64,000 bases of DNA, taken from assembly GCA_965199335.1 (NCBI GenBank), contig CBDAQZ010000001.1, positions 248,001 through 312,000 of the forward strand, given 5' to 3'. This document shows, piece by piece, positions 16,415 to 25,265 of the stretch (its first letter is position 1; every line of letters begins with the position of its first letter). The DNA comes from CBDAQV01 sp965199335 (lineage in GTDB: Bacteria > Pseudomonadota > Alphaproteobacteria > CALMVH01). The notes beneath the pieces are model-generated. The model saw only the letters and a list, made by a program, of their open reading frames with translations, was not told the DNA's origin and did no database searches. The translations under genes were made by a program, and so were the position numbers.

Positions 16415-17359
16415 ATGAACACCCTCGATTTCGAAAAACCCATCGCGGAACTGGAAGACCGTATCGCCGACCTCAGGAAACTGAGCGGAGCGGACATCGT
16501 CGACGAGATCGGCCGACTGCAGGTCAAGGTGGACCGTCTGATCAAACAGACCTACGCCAAGCTGACCCCGGCGCAGAAGGTCAAGGTCGCGCGCCATCCC
16601 GAGCGCCCGCATACCCTTGCCTATATCGAGCGGCTGGTGGAGCATTTCACTCCGTTGGCGGGCGACCGCCTGTTCGGCGAGGATGCCAGCATGATCGCCG
16701 GCATCGGCAGGCTGAAAGGCCGCTCCGTCGCTATTCTGGGCCAGGAAAAGGGTCACGACACCGAAACGCGCATAAAACATAATTTCGGGGCGTCGAAACC
16801 CGAAGGCTACCGCAAGGCGCAGCGCGTCATGGACCTGGCCGAGCGTTTCGGCCTGCCGCTGGTGACGTTCATCGACACGGCAGGGGCCTATCCGGGCGTC
16901 GCCTCGGAGGAACGCGGCCAGGCGGAGGCCATCGCCCGGTCGATCGACCGCAGCCTGAAACTGGCGGTCCCGGTGGTGTCCGTGATCATCGGAGAGGGCG
17001 GATCTGGAGGCGCCATCGCCATCGCCACCGCCGACAAGATATTGATGCTGGAGCATTCGATCTACTCCGTCATCTCCCCCGAAGGCTGCGCCTCGATCCT
17101 GTGGCGCAGCGCCAGCCACGCCGCCGATGCCGCCGCCGCCCTGCGCCTTACCGCGCAAGACCTCAAGGAATTCAAGGTGATCGACGACATCATATCCGAA
17201 CCGGCAGGCGGCGCGCACCGCGACCGCGACGCGATCATCGATCTGGTGGGCGAGAAGATCGAACAGATGCTGCTGTCATTGCGCGGCGCCGACGGTCCGA
17301 CCCTGATCCGCAACCGCCGCGCCAAATTCCTGGAAATGGGCCAGCTGGGCGTGGCGTGA
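16415..17359 (+). CDS. accA: Acetyl-CoA carboxylase carboxyltransferase, alpha subunit
   Basis: 314 residues from ATG 16415 (MNTLDFEKPIAELEDRIADL), which matches the family N-terminus; the longer frame from 16379 is not needed. It forms the alpha2beta2 carboxyltransferase with AccD and moves the carboxyl group from biotin to acetyl-CoA, giving malonyl-CoA for fatty acids. Markers are the N-terminal coiled coil, RHPERPHTLAYIERL, DTAGAYPGVASEERGQAEAI and IGEGGSGGAIAIA. It is followed 4 bases later by a MutT-type gene. Confidence 0.95.
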   Translation: MNTLDFEKPIAELEDRIADLRKLSGADIVDEIGRLQVKVDRLIKQTYAKLTPAQKVKVARHPERPHTLAYIERLVEHFTPLAGDRLFGEDASMIAGIGRLKGRSVAILGQEKGHDTETRIKHNFGASKPEGYRKAQRVMDLAERFGLPLVTFIDTAGAYPGVASEERGQAEAIARSIDRSLKLAVPVVSVIIGEGGSGGAIAIATADKILMLEHSIYSVISPEGCASILWRSASHAADAAAALRLTAQDLKEFKVIDDIISEPAGGAHRDRDAIIDLVGEKIEQMLLSLRGADGPTLIRNRRAKFLEMGQLGVA

Positions 17360-17363
17360 AGGG

Positions 17364-17765
17364 ATGAAGCTCGTCCTCGTCGCCGCCGTGGCCCTGATCG
17401 ATTGCTACGACAAGATACTGCTGGCGCAGCGTCCGCCTGGCAAGAATTTTGCCGGTCTGTGGGAATTCCCGGGCGGCAAGCTGGAGCCTGACGAAACACC
17501 CGAGGCCGCGCTGGTGCGCGAGCTGCACGAGGAGCTGGGGATCGAGGTCGAGCAGGAGCATCTGCTGCCGCTCATTTTCGCCAGCCATACCTACGGCGAT
17601 CATCACCTGCTGATGCCGGTCTATTCCTGCCGGCGCTGGGCCGGTACGCCCCGCGCCCTCGAGGGCCAGACCCTGGCCTGGGTTGAGCCGGCGAAGCTGA
17701 ACGATTACCCGATGCCGCCGGCGGACGAGCCTCTGATCGCAGTGCTACGGCAACAACGGCATTAA
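17364..17765 (+). CDS. mutT: MutT-like NUDIX pyrophosphohydrolase
   Basis: 133 residues, the normal length for MutT. The NUDIX box is complete: GGKLEPDETPEAALVRELHE followed by ELG. The flanking GLWEFPGG and later WVEPAKLNDYPMPPADEPLI match the 8-oxo-dGTP diphosphatase subgroup, which cleans the nucleotide pool of oxidised dGTP. Substrate preference is inferred from similarity only. It starts 4 bases after accA, and its stop overlaps that of the convergent metXW gene within TTAA. Confidence 0.85.
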   Translation: MKLVLVAAVALIDCYDKILLAQRPPGKNFAGLWEFPGGKLEPDETPEAALVRELHEELGIEVEQEHLLPLIFASHTYGDHHLLMPVYSCRRWAGTPRALEGQTLAWVEPAKLNDYPMPPADEPLIAVLRQQRH

Positions 17766-19525
17766 CCGCCCGACACCACGAACACCGCCTCCGCCGCCAG
17801 AAGATTGGCGCGGGCGGGCAGGGTGCCGGTGCTGATCGTGCGTCCCTCGCGGTCGAGGGTCACGGCCTGTTCGACCTTTATATTCAGCGCCGATGTCAGG
17901 TCGACGAAGTCCCTGATCGTGAAAGGATGGATGACGTTGGACTGCCACCAGCTTTCGCCCGCCCCATAGATCGGGTTGCGGCCATTGAGCAGGATCGAAC
18001 CGCGCGTGCGCCAATAGGCGAAATTGTCGAAGGAAACGATGGCTTTGCGCCCGATGCGGATCAACTGTTCCAGAACATGGCGGGGATCCTGCACCGATTG
18101 CAGCGTGCGGCTCAGGATGACGTAGTCGAACGAACGCTCGGCGAAGTAACGCAGGTCGCGATTGGCGTCGCCGTGGATGACGGATAGCCCCTTGGCAACG
18201 GAATCGCTGACCCCGGCGCGGCTGATCTCCAGCCCCTTGCCGATGACGTTGCGCTTGCTGGTCAGGTATGCCAGCAACGTGCCGTCGCCCGAGCCGACGT
18301 CCAGCACCCGGCTGCCGGGCTCGATCAGGTCCGAGATCAGCCTCAGATCGGGGCGCACATCGGGCTCGACATGGGGCAGGGCGCACCCTTCCAGGAAACG
18401 CGCTGCGATATCGTAGAATTCGGGCTCGTCGAGCAGGAAGGCGTCGTGACCCTTGTCGGTTTCGATCTCGGCGAAGCTGACCTCAGCCCCGGCTTCGTTA
18501 AGTGCCACGACCATGGCGCGGGAATCGTCGGGCGAGAACAGCCAGTCGCTGGAAAAGGCGATGACGCAGAATTTGGCCTTCGCCCCGGCGAACGCACGCG
18601 ACAGATCGCCGTCATAGGCCGCCGCCAGGTCGAAATAATCGGTGGCGCGGGTGATATACAGATAAGAATTGGCGTCGAAGCGCTCGACGAAGGTATTGCC
18701 CTGGTGGCGCAGATAGCTTTCGACCTGGAAGTCGGCCTCGAATCCCCATGTGAAGGTGTTGCGGTCCTGCAGGTTGCGGCCGAATTTTCGCTGCAGCGCC
18801 TCGCGCGACAGGTAAGTGATGTGGTTCGACATCCGCGCGACGGCCAGGCCGGCGCTGGGCCTTTTGTTCAGGCTGGCATACTGGCCTTCCGACCATTCGG
18901 GATCGTTCAGCACCGCCTGCCGCCCGACCTCGTTGAAGGCGATGTTCTGGGCGGTGTAGCGCGCCGCGGTGGCGATCAGCAGCACCGCGCCCATGCTGTC
19001 CGGATAGGAGGCTGCCCATTGCATCGCCTGCATGCCGCCGATCGAGCCGCCGACGATGGCGAACAGCCTTTCGATACCCAGATGGTCGATCAGCAGCTTC
19101 TGGGCCCGCACCATATCGCCGATGGTGATGACCGGGAAATCCAGCGCGTAGGGCTTTCCTGTCTCGGGGTTGGCTTCCGAAGGGCCGGTGCTGCCCATGC
19201 AGCCGCCCAGTATGTTCGAGCAGATGACGAAATATTTGTCGGTATCGACTGGCTTGCCCGGCCCGATCATGGTCGGCCACCAGCCCGGGCGGCCGGTAAT
19301 CGGGTTTTCTCCAAGGCAGAACTGGTCGCCGGTCAGCGCGTGGCAGATCAGAATCGCGTTCGATCGCTGGGCGTTCAGGGTTCCGAAGGTCTCGTAGGCG
19401 ATATTGATCGGGCCGATACTACCGCCATTGTCCAGCGGCATCTTCACCGTTTCAGCCAGTACGGCGCGTCTGCCCGGGAAGGTGTCGCCGGCCATCTGCG
19501 CGGAATATGTGGAAGCAACGCTCAT
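17762..19525 (-). CDS. metXW: Fused homoserine O-acetyltransferase / MetW
   Basis: 587 residues in one frame. Residues 1 to about 385 are MetX, an alpha/beta-hydrolase acyltransferase for the first committed step of methionine synthesis, with catalytic Ser161 (VGGSIGGMQAMQW), Asp327 and His360 (DKGHDAFLLDEPE). Residues about 390-587 are MetW, a methyltransferase-like protein with the SAM motif VLDVGSGDGTLL and FDNFAYWRTRGSIL. The two are usually separate neighbouring genes, with MetW needed for full MetX activity. The linker is only a few residues and no internal stop or frameshift signature is seen. It is divergent from the tyrosine operon. Confidence 0.9.
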   Translation of the reverse strand: MSVASTYSAQMAGDTFPGRRAVLAETVKMPLDNGGSIGPINIAYETFGTLNAQRSNAILICHALTGDQFCLGENPITGRPGWWPTMIGPGKPVDTDKYFVICSNILGGCMGSTGPSEANPETGKPYALDFPVITIGDMVRAQKLLIDHLGIERLFAIVGGSIGGMQAMQWAASYPDSMGAVLLIATAARYTAQNIAFNEVGRQAVLNDPEWSEGQYASLNKRPSAGLAVARMSNHITYLSREALQRKFGRNLQDRNTFTWGFEADFQVESYLRHQGNTFVERFDANSYLYITRATDYFDLAAAYDGDLSRAFAGAKAKFCVIAFSSDWLFSPDDSRAMVVALNEAGAEVSFAEIETDKGHDAFLLDEPEFYDIAARFLEGCALPHVEPDVRPDLRLISDLIEPGSRVLDVGSGDGTLLAYLTSKRNVIGKGLEISRAGVSDSVAKGLSVIHGDANRDLRYFAERSFDYVILSRTLQSVQDPRHVLEQLIRIGRKAIVSFDNFAYWRTRGSILLNGRNPIYGAGESWWQSNVIHPFTIRDFVDLTSALNIKVEQAVTLDREGRTISTGTLPARANLLAAEAVFVVSGG

Positions 19526-19566
19526 CGTCTTTGCCCAATCTGTGTCGAGGCGTTATAGCGGAGGAC

Positions 19567-20310
19567 ATGGCCCCGTCTCAACCTTCACCGCCGAGTCTGG
19601 CGGAACTGCGCCGACAGATCGACGGCATCGACGATGCGCTGCACGACCTTATCATGCGGCGGGCGGAACTGGTGCGCGATATCCGCAGCGCCAAGCCGGA
19701 AGGAATGCCGACCATCCGGCTGGCGCGCGAAGCACAGATACTGCGCCGCCTGCTGGGCCGTCACAGCGGCCAGTTCCCCAGGCGGACACTGGTGCAGATG
19801 TGGCAGGAGATGATCGATGCCTTCACCTGGCTGCAGGGCAGCCTGCGGATTGCGGCGCCCAGGGCACTGGAAAGGCTTGTTCGTGACCAATACGGCGTCC
19901 TGGCCGACATCGTGTGGATAGACGATCCTGCAGGGCTGATGACCCTTCCCGATGGTGCCTCGCTTGCCATACTGCCCTGGCCGGCCGATGAGCAGCGATG
20001 GTGGTTGGAACTTGCCGCCATGTCGAACCCTCCCGGAATCGTTGCCAGCTTGCCATTCTTCGCTGACGGCGACAGCCCGCGCGCGCTGGTGCTTGCATAC
20101 TTGCCGTTCGAACCCAGTGGCGACGATTGCAGCTTGATCGTCTCGCGTAATGACAAGATCCGGTTCGAGGGCATGCGATTGCTCGTACGGGACCGGGATC
20201 TATCTTATCTGTTTACCGTGCCTGAGCATGTTGCGTCCGACGACGCGCGACTGGATAGTGGCGATATTCTTCTCGGCGGTTATCCGCGTCCCTATACGAG
20301 CCCATCATGA
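19567..20310 (+). CDS. Chorismate mutase (AroQ type)
   Basis: 247 residues from ATG 19567, preceded closely by GGAGG. The N-terminal 90 residues form an AroQ helical chorismate mutase (LAELRRQIDGIDDALHDLIM, RRAELVRDI, REAQILRRLLGRHSG), converting chorismate to prephenate. The remaining 150 residues are an extra domain without a recognised family; PheA-type prephenate dehydratase motifs are not seen. Its stop overlaps the aminotransferase start by 4 bases (ATGA), placing it first in a three-gene tyrosine operon. Confidence 0.85.
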   Translation: MAPSQPSPPSLAELRRQIDGIDDALHDLIMRRAELVRDIRSAKPEGMPTIRLAREAQILRRLLGRHSGQFPRRTLVQMWQEMIDAFTWLQGSLRIAAPRALERLVRDQYGVLADIVWIDDPAGLMTLPDGASLAILPWPADEQRWWLELAAMSNPPGIVASLPFFADGDSPRALVLAYLPFEPSGDDCSLIVSRNDKIRFEGMRLLVRDRDLSYLFTVPEHVASDDARLDSGDILLGGYPRPYTSPS

Positions 20311-21398
20311 CTTACCCAAAGCCGCACCAGGCAATCCTGGACATCAAGCCTTATGTCGGTGGCGAGGCGAAAGCCAACGCCATGCGCCTGCGCCGACTCG
20401 CATCAAACGAGAATCCGCTTGGCAGCAGCCTCAAGGCCATCGAAGCCTACAAGGCGCTGGCGGGCGAATTGCATCGATACCCTGATGGCAGCGCGATCGT
20501 GCTGCGCGAGGCGATTGCCGAAACGTACGGCTTCTCCGCCGATCGCATCGTCTGCGGCGCGGGCTCGGACGAACTGCTGCGCCTGCTGATCATGTCCTAT
20601 GCCGGCCCCGGCGACGAGGTCGTCTATAGCCGTCATGGGTTCCTGATGTATCCGTTGCTGACGCGGCTGGCGGGGGCCATGCCGGTCACGGCGCTCGAGA
20701 CGAACATGCGGACTAGCGCCGATGCGGTCGTCGCGGCGATCACACCGCGCACCAAGATCGTGGTCCTGGCCAATCCCAACAACCCGACCGGCAGCTTCCT
20801 GACGGCGGCTGAAATGCGTGCCTTGCATGCCCGCATACCGCCCCATGTCATGCTGATCATCGATTCCGCCTATGCCGAATATGTTCGGCGCGAGGATTAC
20901 AGCGCGGGCCAGGAACTCGTGGACGAGTTCCAGAACGTCGTCATGTGCCGTACCTTCTCCAAGATATACGGGCTGGCGGCGCTGCGTATCGGATGGTGCT
21001 ACGGCCAGCCGCATCTTGTCGATGTACTTAACCGCGCGCGCGACCCCTTCAATGTCAACGCCGCCGCCATCGCTGCTGGCGCGGCGGCCATGGCGGATCG
21101 CGAATTCGTCGAGCAAACGCGCGACCTCAACGACCGCATGCTGTCCTGGTTCAGCCAGCGCATCCGGGAACTTGGTTACCACCCCTATCCCAGTATCGGC
21201 AATTTCGTGCTGACGGCATTCCCGCCGCATTCGGCGGAGGAAGTGCGCCTGTACCTCAAGGAGCGCGGCATCCTGGTGCGCCAGATGGGGGCTTACGGCC
21301 TTGCCGAATGCCTGCGCATCGGCATGGGAACCGCCGAAGACATGGAAGCCGTGATCGACGGCATACGCGATTTTCAGAAAGAGAACCCGGCCGAATGA
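20307..21398 (+). CDS. HisC-family aminotransferase, probably aromatic/prephenate
   Basis: 363 residues, fold type I PLP enzyme. The PLP lysine is Lys219 (CRTFSKIYGLAALRIGW), with ASNENPLG near the start, GAGSDELL, LANPNNPTG and IIDSAYAEYV. By sequence alone this family is named histidinol-phosphate aminotransferase. It sits between chorismate mutase and TyrA with ATGA overlaps on both sides, so here it more likely aminates prephenate or 4-hydroxyphenylpyruvate, possibly with dual function in histidine synthesis. No other hisC is visible in the window. Confidence 0.85.
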   Translation: MTYPKPHQAILDIKPYVGGEAKANAMRLRRLASNENPLGSSLKAIEAYKALAGELHRYPDGSAIVLREAIAETYGFSADRIVCGAGSDELLRLLIMSYAGPGDEVVYSRHGFLMYPLLTRLAGAMPVTALETNMRTSADAVVAAITPRTKIVVLANPNNPTGSFLTAAEMRALHARIPPHVMLIIDSAYAEYVRREDYSAGQELVDEFQNVVMCRTFSKIYGLAALRIGWCYGQPHLVDVLNRARDPFNVNAAAIAAGAAAMADREFVEQTRDLNDRMLSWFSQRIRELGYHPYPSIGNFVLTAFPPHSAEEVRLYLKERGILVRQMGAYGLAECLRIGMGTAEDMEAVIDGIRDFQKENPAE

Positions 21399-22276
21399 AA
21401 CCCCTGTTCGACCGTGTCGCGATTATCGGCTTCGGCCTGATCGGTTCGTCCTTGGCGCGCGCTTTGTCGCAGAACGGGTTGGCCGGCGAAATCGTCTGCG
21501 GCGATCCCAGCGCCGAAGTCTGCGCCGACGTATTGGAGCTGGGACTGGCTGGTAGCGCCACGACGGATGTGGCTGAAGCTGTCGCCGATGCCGACCTGGT
21601 GATGCTGTGCGCACCTGTGGGGTCATACGCGCGGATCGGTGAAAGAATTGCACCGAAGCTGAAGCCGGGGGCGATCGTCAGCGATGTGGGCTCGGTCAAG
21701 AGCAGTGTGATCGAGATGCTGGCGCCCCTGTTGCCGCCAGGCGTTCATTTCGTACCGGGCCACCCGATTGCCGGCGGCGAGAAATCCGGTCCGCGCGCCG
21801 GGTCGGGTTCGATCTTCCTGGACCGCTGGTGTGTGCTGACCCCATTGGAAACTACCGACGAGCCGGCAGTCGACCGCATCGAGGCACTATGGAAGGCATG
21901 TGGAATGAACGTTGCACGGATGGATGCGGCGCAGCATGACCGCGTACTGGCGATCACCTCGCATCTGCCGCATCTGATCGCTTATACGGTAGTGCATACC
22001 GCGACCGAATTGCAGGACGACACCAAGGCTGAAGTAATTAAATTTTCCGCGGGCGGATTCCGCGACTTCACGCGCATAGCCGCGTCCGATCCGGTGATGT
22101 GGCGCGACGTATTCCTGAACAATCGCGAAGCCGTTCTGGAGATGCTGCAGCGCTTCACCGAGGATCTGACCAACCTGCAGAAGGCCATCAGGCGCGGCGA
22201 TGGCGAGACGCTGGAGAAAACCTTTGCCGAAGCTCGTACCGTAAGGCGCGGCGTCATCGACGCGCGGCAGGCTTAG
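21395..22276 (+). CDS. tyrA: Prephenate/arogenate (cyclohexadienyl) dehydrogenase
   Basis: 293 residues from ATG 21395, which overlaps the preceding stop. The NAD(P)-binding loop is VAIIGFGLIGSSLARAL, followed by LVMLCAPVGSY, SDVGSVKSSVIE, the substrate-binding HFVPGHPIAGGEKSGP and the helical dimerisation domain with ITSHLPHLIAYTVV and AGGFRDFTRIAASDPVMW. It oxidatively decarboxylates prephenate or arogenate on the way to tyrosine. No ACT domain is present. It is the last gene of the operon, 3 bases from a convergent lipoprotein gene. Confidence 0.92.
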   Translation: MKPLFDRVAIIGFGLIGSSLARALSQNGLAGEIVCGDPSAEVCADVLELGLAGSATTDVAEAVADADLVMLCAPVGSYARIGERIAPKLKPGAIVSDVGSVKSSVIEMLAPLLPPGVHFVPGHPIAGGEKSGPRAGSGSIFLDRWCVLTPLETTDEPAVDRIEALWKACGMNVARMDAAQHDRVLAITSHLPHLIAYTVVHTATELQDDTKAEVIKFSAGGFRDFTRIAASDPVMWRDVFLNNREAVLEMLQRFTEDLTNLQKAIRRGDGETLEKTFAEARTVRRGVIDARQA

Positions 22277-22279
22277 ATT

Positions 22280-22486
22280 CTATATCGAGATCGTATCCGG
22301 CCCGTCGGGGCCATCGTAATAGTCCGGCGCCACCGATTGCGGCTGCGGTGAAGGAAGCGTATCGAGCGGCGGCAATGGGACTGTATCAATGGGGCTCACA
22401 GCATCCGGCGTGCCGGGGGCTGCATCCACGTTACGGTGAACGCAGCCGCCCAGAACGAGCAATGCCATAAGCAAGCCCCGCTTCAA
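22280..22486 (-). CDS. Small proline-rich lipoprotein
   Basis: 68 residues. A basic, hydrophobic start (MKRGLLMALLVLGGC) with lipobox LGGC predicts lipidation, and the mature part is proline- and aspartate-rich and probably unstructured (PPLDTLPSPQPQ, DYYDGPDGPDT). It starts 10 bases after the stop of the bactofilin gene on the same strand, so it is probably cotranscribed. The function is unknown. Confidence 0.65.
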   Translation of the reverse strand: MKRGLLMALLVLGGCVHRNVDAAPGTPDAVSPIDTVPLPPLDTLPSPQPQSVAPDYYDGPDGPDTISI

Positions 22487-22496
22487 AAAGATCCCA

Positions 22497-23348
22497 TCAA
22501 GCCGTTTCGGCTGTAAGGGCCGGCTGCGCTTCGCTGGTGCGAGTGGTGGTCGAGCGAACCTGCACCTTGGGGGCGCTGTCGCTCTTGCCTGCGTTCAGGC
22601 TGCTGATCGTGCCATCGACACGGCCACCGGCTTCGATTTCCAGCTCGCCGTATTCGACCTTGCCCGTGATGCGGCCGGTTGAGCGGATACGCAGACGGCC
22701 GCTAACGGTCAGGTCACCCTCGAAGCGGCCGGCGATGTCGGCTTCCTCGATCTCGACCGATCCCTTGAACAGGCCGGTATCGGAGATTTCCATGCGGCGG
22801 CCCTCGCGCACCTTGGCTTCGACTGTGCCTTCGACGATCAGATAGTCACAGGTGCTGATTTCACCGGCCAGCGAGATGTCGCGGCCTACGATCAGCTTGC
22901 GCATCGGCTCCTGCTCGGCAGCGCGCGGGCCGGGCGTGCCGGACAGATCGACACGACGCGCGGGTTCGCGCATCGGGTCGGGACGGGGATCGCTACGGAA
23001 ATCGCTGCGGAAGGAAGGCGTCACCGACGGCGACGATTGCTTGGGAGGTTGCTGCGTCATGCCTGGCTCTTTTTCGGGTGTGGGTGATTGTTTCTGGGGT
23101 GCCATAGCTACGGGTGGCGCAGCTACGGGCGTTGGACGGGTCGCGGAAATTACCGGACGCGGCGGCATCGGCTTTGCCGGCTGGGCGGAAACGGTAGGAA
23201 TGGGCCTGCTCATGGGCGAGGACTGCGAAGAGTTTGTCTGTGCTGTCGTGGCGCGTTCAGCAGGCCGATCGAACAGGGGAGACTGGGCAGCTTTCAATTC
23301 CGAAGATTTTGCCTGCGACGACGCGGCCGATGCTTTTTTCGAAAACAT
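22497..23348 (-). CDS. Bactofilin (polymer-forming cytoskeletal protein)
   Basis: 283 residues. A long disordered N-terminal arm (about residues 1-145, rich in Ser, Pro, Gln, Ala) precedes a bactofilin beta-helix core (about 148-255): VGRDISLAGEISTCDYLIVE, GTVEAKVREG, IEEADIAGRFEGDLTVSGRL and GRITGKVEYGELEIEAGGRV. Bactofilins polymerise without nucleotide and scaffold cell-wall or polar processes. The N-terminal arm is unusually long for the family, where short tails predominate. A short basic-free tail (TRTSEAQPALTAETA) ends the protein. Confidence 0.88.
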   Translation of the reverse strand: MFSKKASAASSQAKSSELKAAQSPLFDRPAERATTAQTNSSQSSPMSRPIPTVSAQPAKPMPPRPVISATRPTPVAAPPVAMAPQKQSPTPEKEPGMTQQPPKQSSPSVTPSFRSDFRSDPRPDPMREPARRVDLSGTPGPRAAEQEPMRKLIVGRDISLAGEISTCDYLIVEGTVEAKVREGRRMEISDTGLFKGSVEIEEADIAGRFEGDLTVSGRLRIRSTGRITGKVEYGELEIEAGGRVDGTISSLNAGKSDSAPKVQVRSTTTRTSEAQPALTAETA

Positions 23349-23529
23349 ATGAAGACTTTTCCTTTTCGTTAATCCTGAAGAGATAACACGCGAGAAAGGT
23401 TTTCGGCAAGGTAATTACCCCTGTTTGCGAGTCGATTTGCGCTTCACCAAGCCCTTGCCAATGGTTGCGGCTTTGAGATTCGCGATAAATAGCGCAAAAA
23501 TGCCGTCAAACATGCGGCGGGAAAATCCG

Positions 23530-24054
23530 ATGAGATCGCTTCACGTTTTTGTCCAGGCCAATGCAGATCGTCTTTTTGCAGGGTTCGCGCTGTTCGGATC
23601 GCTGCTGATCATGAAGGCAGGCAACTATGCAGATAACAATGGCGATGCAAGCAACCTGTATCTGACAGCGTCGGGCATGTTGGAAGTGCTAGGCCAGCTT
23701 TACCAGTTAGCGCGCGGTGAGAAGTCGAAACCGATCAGCGCCCCGCTTTACATCCTGGGAGGTATTGCCCTGTTTGCCTCCGGGGTCGGGTTCCTCGGCC
23801 TTTCGCGCGGTTCTCTGGAGGAAAGCATCACCGGCATGTTAATGATGGCGGGCGCAGCGTCGATCTTCTATGGCGAGCCGCTATTTCGTAACAGTCGGTT
23901 CAGCGGCCCGTTTGTCGGCGGCTGGCTCTACAACCTTGCTTGCCTGCCGCTGCTGATCGCGGGCCTGCATCATCAAAACCCGTATGAGGCCGGAGCGGCT
24001 GTAGCGTTCATCGCCTCCAATCTGTCAATCGCAGCGAAGCGCAAACAAGCCTAA
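23530..24054 (+). CDS. Predicted membrane protein, unknown family
   Basis: 174 residues from ATG 23530, with four likely membrane segments: FAGFALFGSLLIMKA, SAPLYILGGIALFASGVGFL, ITGMLMMAGAASIFYGEP and GGWLYNLACLPLLIAGL, plus a weak last one. It was not recognised as a known family. Start 23530 is preferred over the 105-base longer frame because the extra segment is lower-quality coding sequence. The stop overlaps that of the convergent dnaJ gene by 4 bases. Confidence 0.6.
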   Translation: MRSLHVFVQANADRLFAGFALFGSLLIMKAGNYADNNGDASNLYLTASGMLEVLGQLYQLARGEKSKPISAPLYILGGIALFASGVGFLGLSRGSLEESITGMLMMAGAASIFYGEPLFRNSRFSGPFVGGWLYNLACLPLLIAGLHHQNPYEAGAAVAFIASNLSIAAKRKQA

Positions 24055-25187
24055 TCCGTCAGGTCTTCCCACAGCTCCTTGACGCGGCTGAAGAAGGTAT
24101 CGCTTTGCGGATGGATGCTGTCCTTGCCGCCTGCCTTCTCAAGCTCCTGCAGCAATTCTTTCTGGCGGCGGGTCAGGTTCACCGGCGTTTCCACCATAAC
24201 CTCGATATACATATCGCCTCGCGCCGGGGAGCGCATGACGGTCATGCCCTTGCCCTTGAGCCGCATCTGCTGGCCGGACTGCGTGCCGGCGGGCACGGTG
24301 ACGCGGTTGCGCTTGCCGTCTATGGTCGGAACTTCGATGGTGCCGCCCAGGGCCGCCGTAGTCATGCCGACAGGTACGCGGCAGCGCAGGTCCATCCCGT
24401 CGCGCTGGAAGAAACGGTTCGGCTTGATCGATACGAATACATAGAGGTCGCCGGAAGCCGCCCCGCGCATGCCCATCTCCCCCTCGCCGGACAGGCGAAT
24501 GCGGGTGCCGTCCTCGACACCGGCGGGAATGTTGACCGACAGGGTCTTTTCCTTGCGCTGGCGACCGGTGCCGCCGCAGATCTTGCACGGATCCTTGATG
24601 ATCTTGCCCAGACCGCCGCAGGTGTGACAGGTACGTTCGATGGTGAAGAAGCCCTGCTGCGCGCGCACCCTGCCATTGCCGGTACAGGTGGGGCAGGTGA
24701 CGGGCTGGGTGCCATTGTTGCCGCCGGTGCCGCTGCATCCCTCGCACGCGATCCAGCTTGGGACACGGATTTCAACCGGGTTGCCCAGGAACGCGTCCTC
24801 CAGGCTGATCTCCAGATTGTAGCGCAGGTCGGAGCCGCGGCCCGCCGCCTGGCCCGGGCCACCGCCGCCACGGCCCATGCCACCGCCGAACATCTGCTCG
24901 AATATCTCCGAGAAACTGCCGAAGCCGCCAAAATCGCCGGCTCCTGCGCCAGCGCCCCCATTTTCGAACGCCTGATGGCCGAAACGATCGTAGGCGGCGC
25001 GTTTCTGATCGTCCTTCAGAATGTCATAGGCTTCGTTCAATTCCTTGAACTTGTGTTCCGCCGCCTTGTCGCCCGGATTGCGGTCGGGGTGGTAGTCCAT
25101 GGCCAGCTTGCGGTAAGCCTTTTTCAGGTCATCCGCCGACGCGCCCTTTTGCACACCCAGGGTTTCGTAAAAATCCGGTTTGGCCAT
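24051..25187 (-). CDS. dnaJ: Chaperone DnaJ (Hsp40)
   Basis: 378 residues. The J domain (1-70) has the HPD triad in DYHPDRNPGDK. A Gly/Phe-rich linker follows (GGAGAGAGDFGGFG), then the zinc domain with four CxxCxGxG repeats (CEGCSGTGG, CPTCTGNG, CHTCGGLG, CKICGGTG) and the two-part C-terminal substrate-binding domain. DnaJ delivers substrates to DnaK and stimulates its ATPase. It lies downstream of dnaK on the same strand, 78 bases away, separated by a palindromic repeat. Confidence 0.96.
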   Translation of the reverse strand: MAKPDFYETLGVQKGASADDLKKAYRKLAMDYHPDRNPGDKAAEHKFKELNEAYDILKDDQKRAAYDRFGHQAFENGGAGAGAGDFGGFGSFSEIFEQMFGGGMGRGGGGPGQAAGRGSDLRYNLEISLEDAFLGNPVEIRVPSWIACEGCSGTGGNNGTQPVTCPTCTGNGRVRAQQGFFTIERTCHTCGGLGKIIKDPCKICGGTGRQRKEKTLSVNIPAGVEDGTRIRLSGEGEMGMRGAASGDLYVFVSIKPNRFFQRDGMDLRCRVPVGMTTAALGGTIEVPTIDGKRNRVTVPAGTQSGQQMRLKGKGMTVMRSPARGDMYIEVMVETPVNLTRRQKELLQELEKAGGKDSIHPQSDTFFSRVKELWEDLTD

Positions 25188-25204
25188 TCTTGTTCTATTT
25201 AATC

Positions 25205-25257
25205 GTCATGCCGAGCGTAGCGAATTTCTTGCGAAATCCACGCTACGCTCGAATGAC
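25205..25257. repeat. Imperfect palindromic repeat between dnaK and dnaJ
   Basis: The arms GTCAT/ATGAC (25205-25209 and 25253-25257), CGAGCGTAGCG/CGCTACGCTCG (25212-25222 and 25241-25251) and ATTTC/GAAAT (25224-25228 and 25233-25237) fold into one long interrupted hairpin. It looks like a REP-type dispersed element and has no T run, so it is not a plain terminator. It may affect dnaJ levels relative to dnaK by stabilising the dnaK message end. Confidence 0.65.
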
Positions 25258-25265
25258 AGTGAGGA

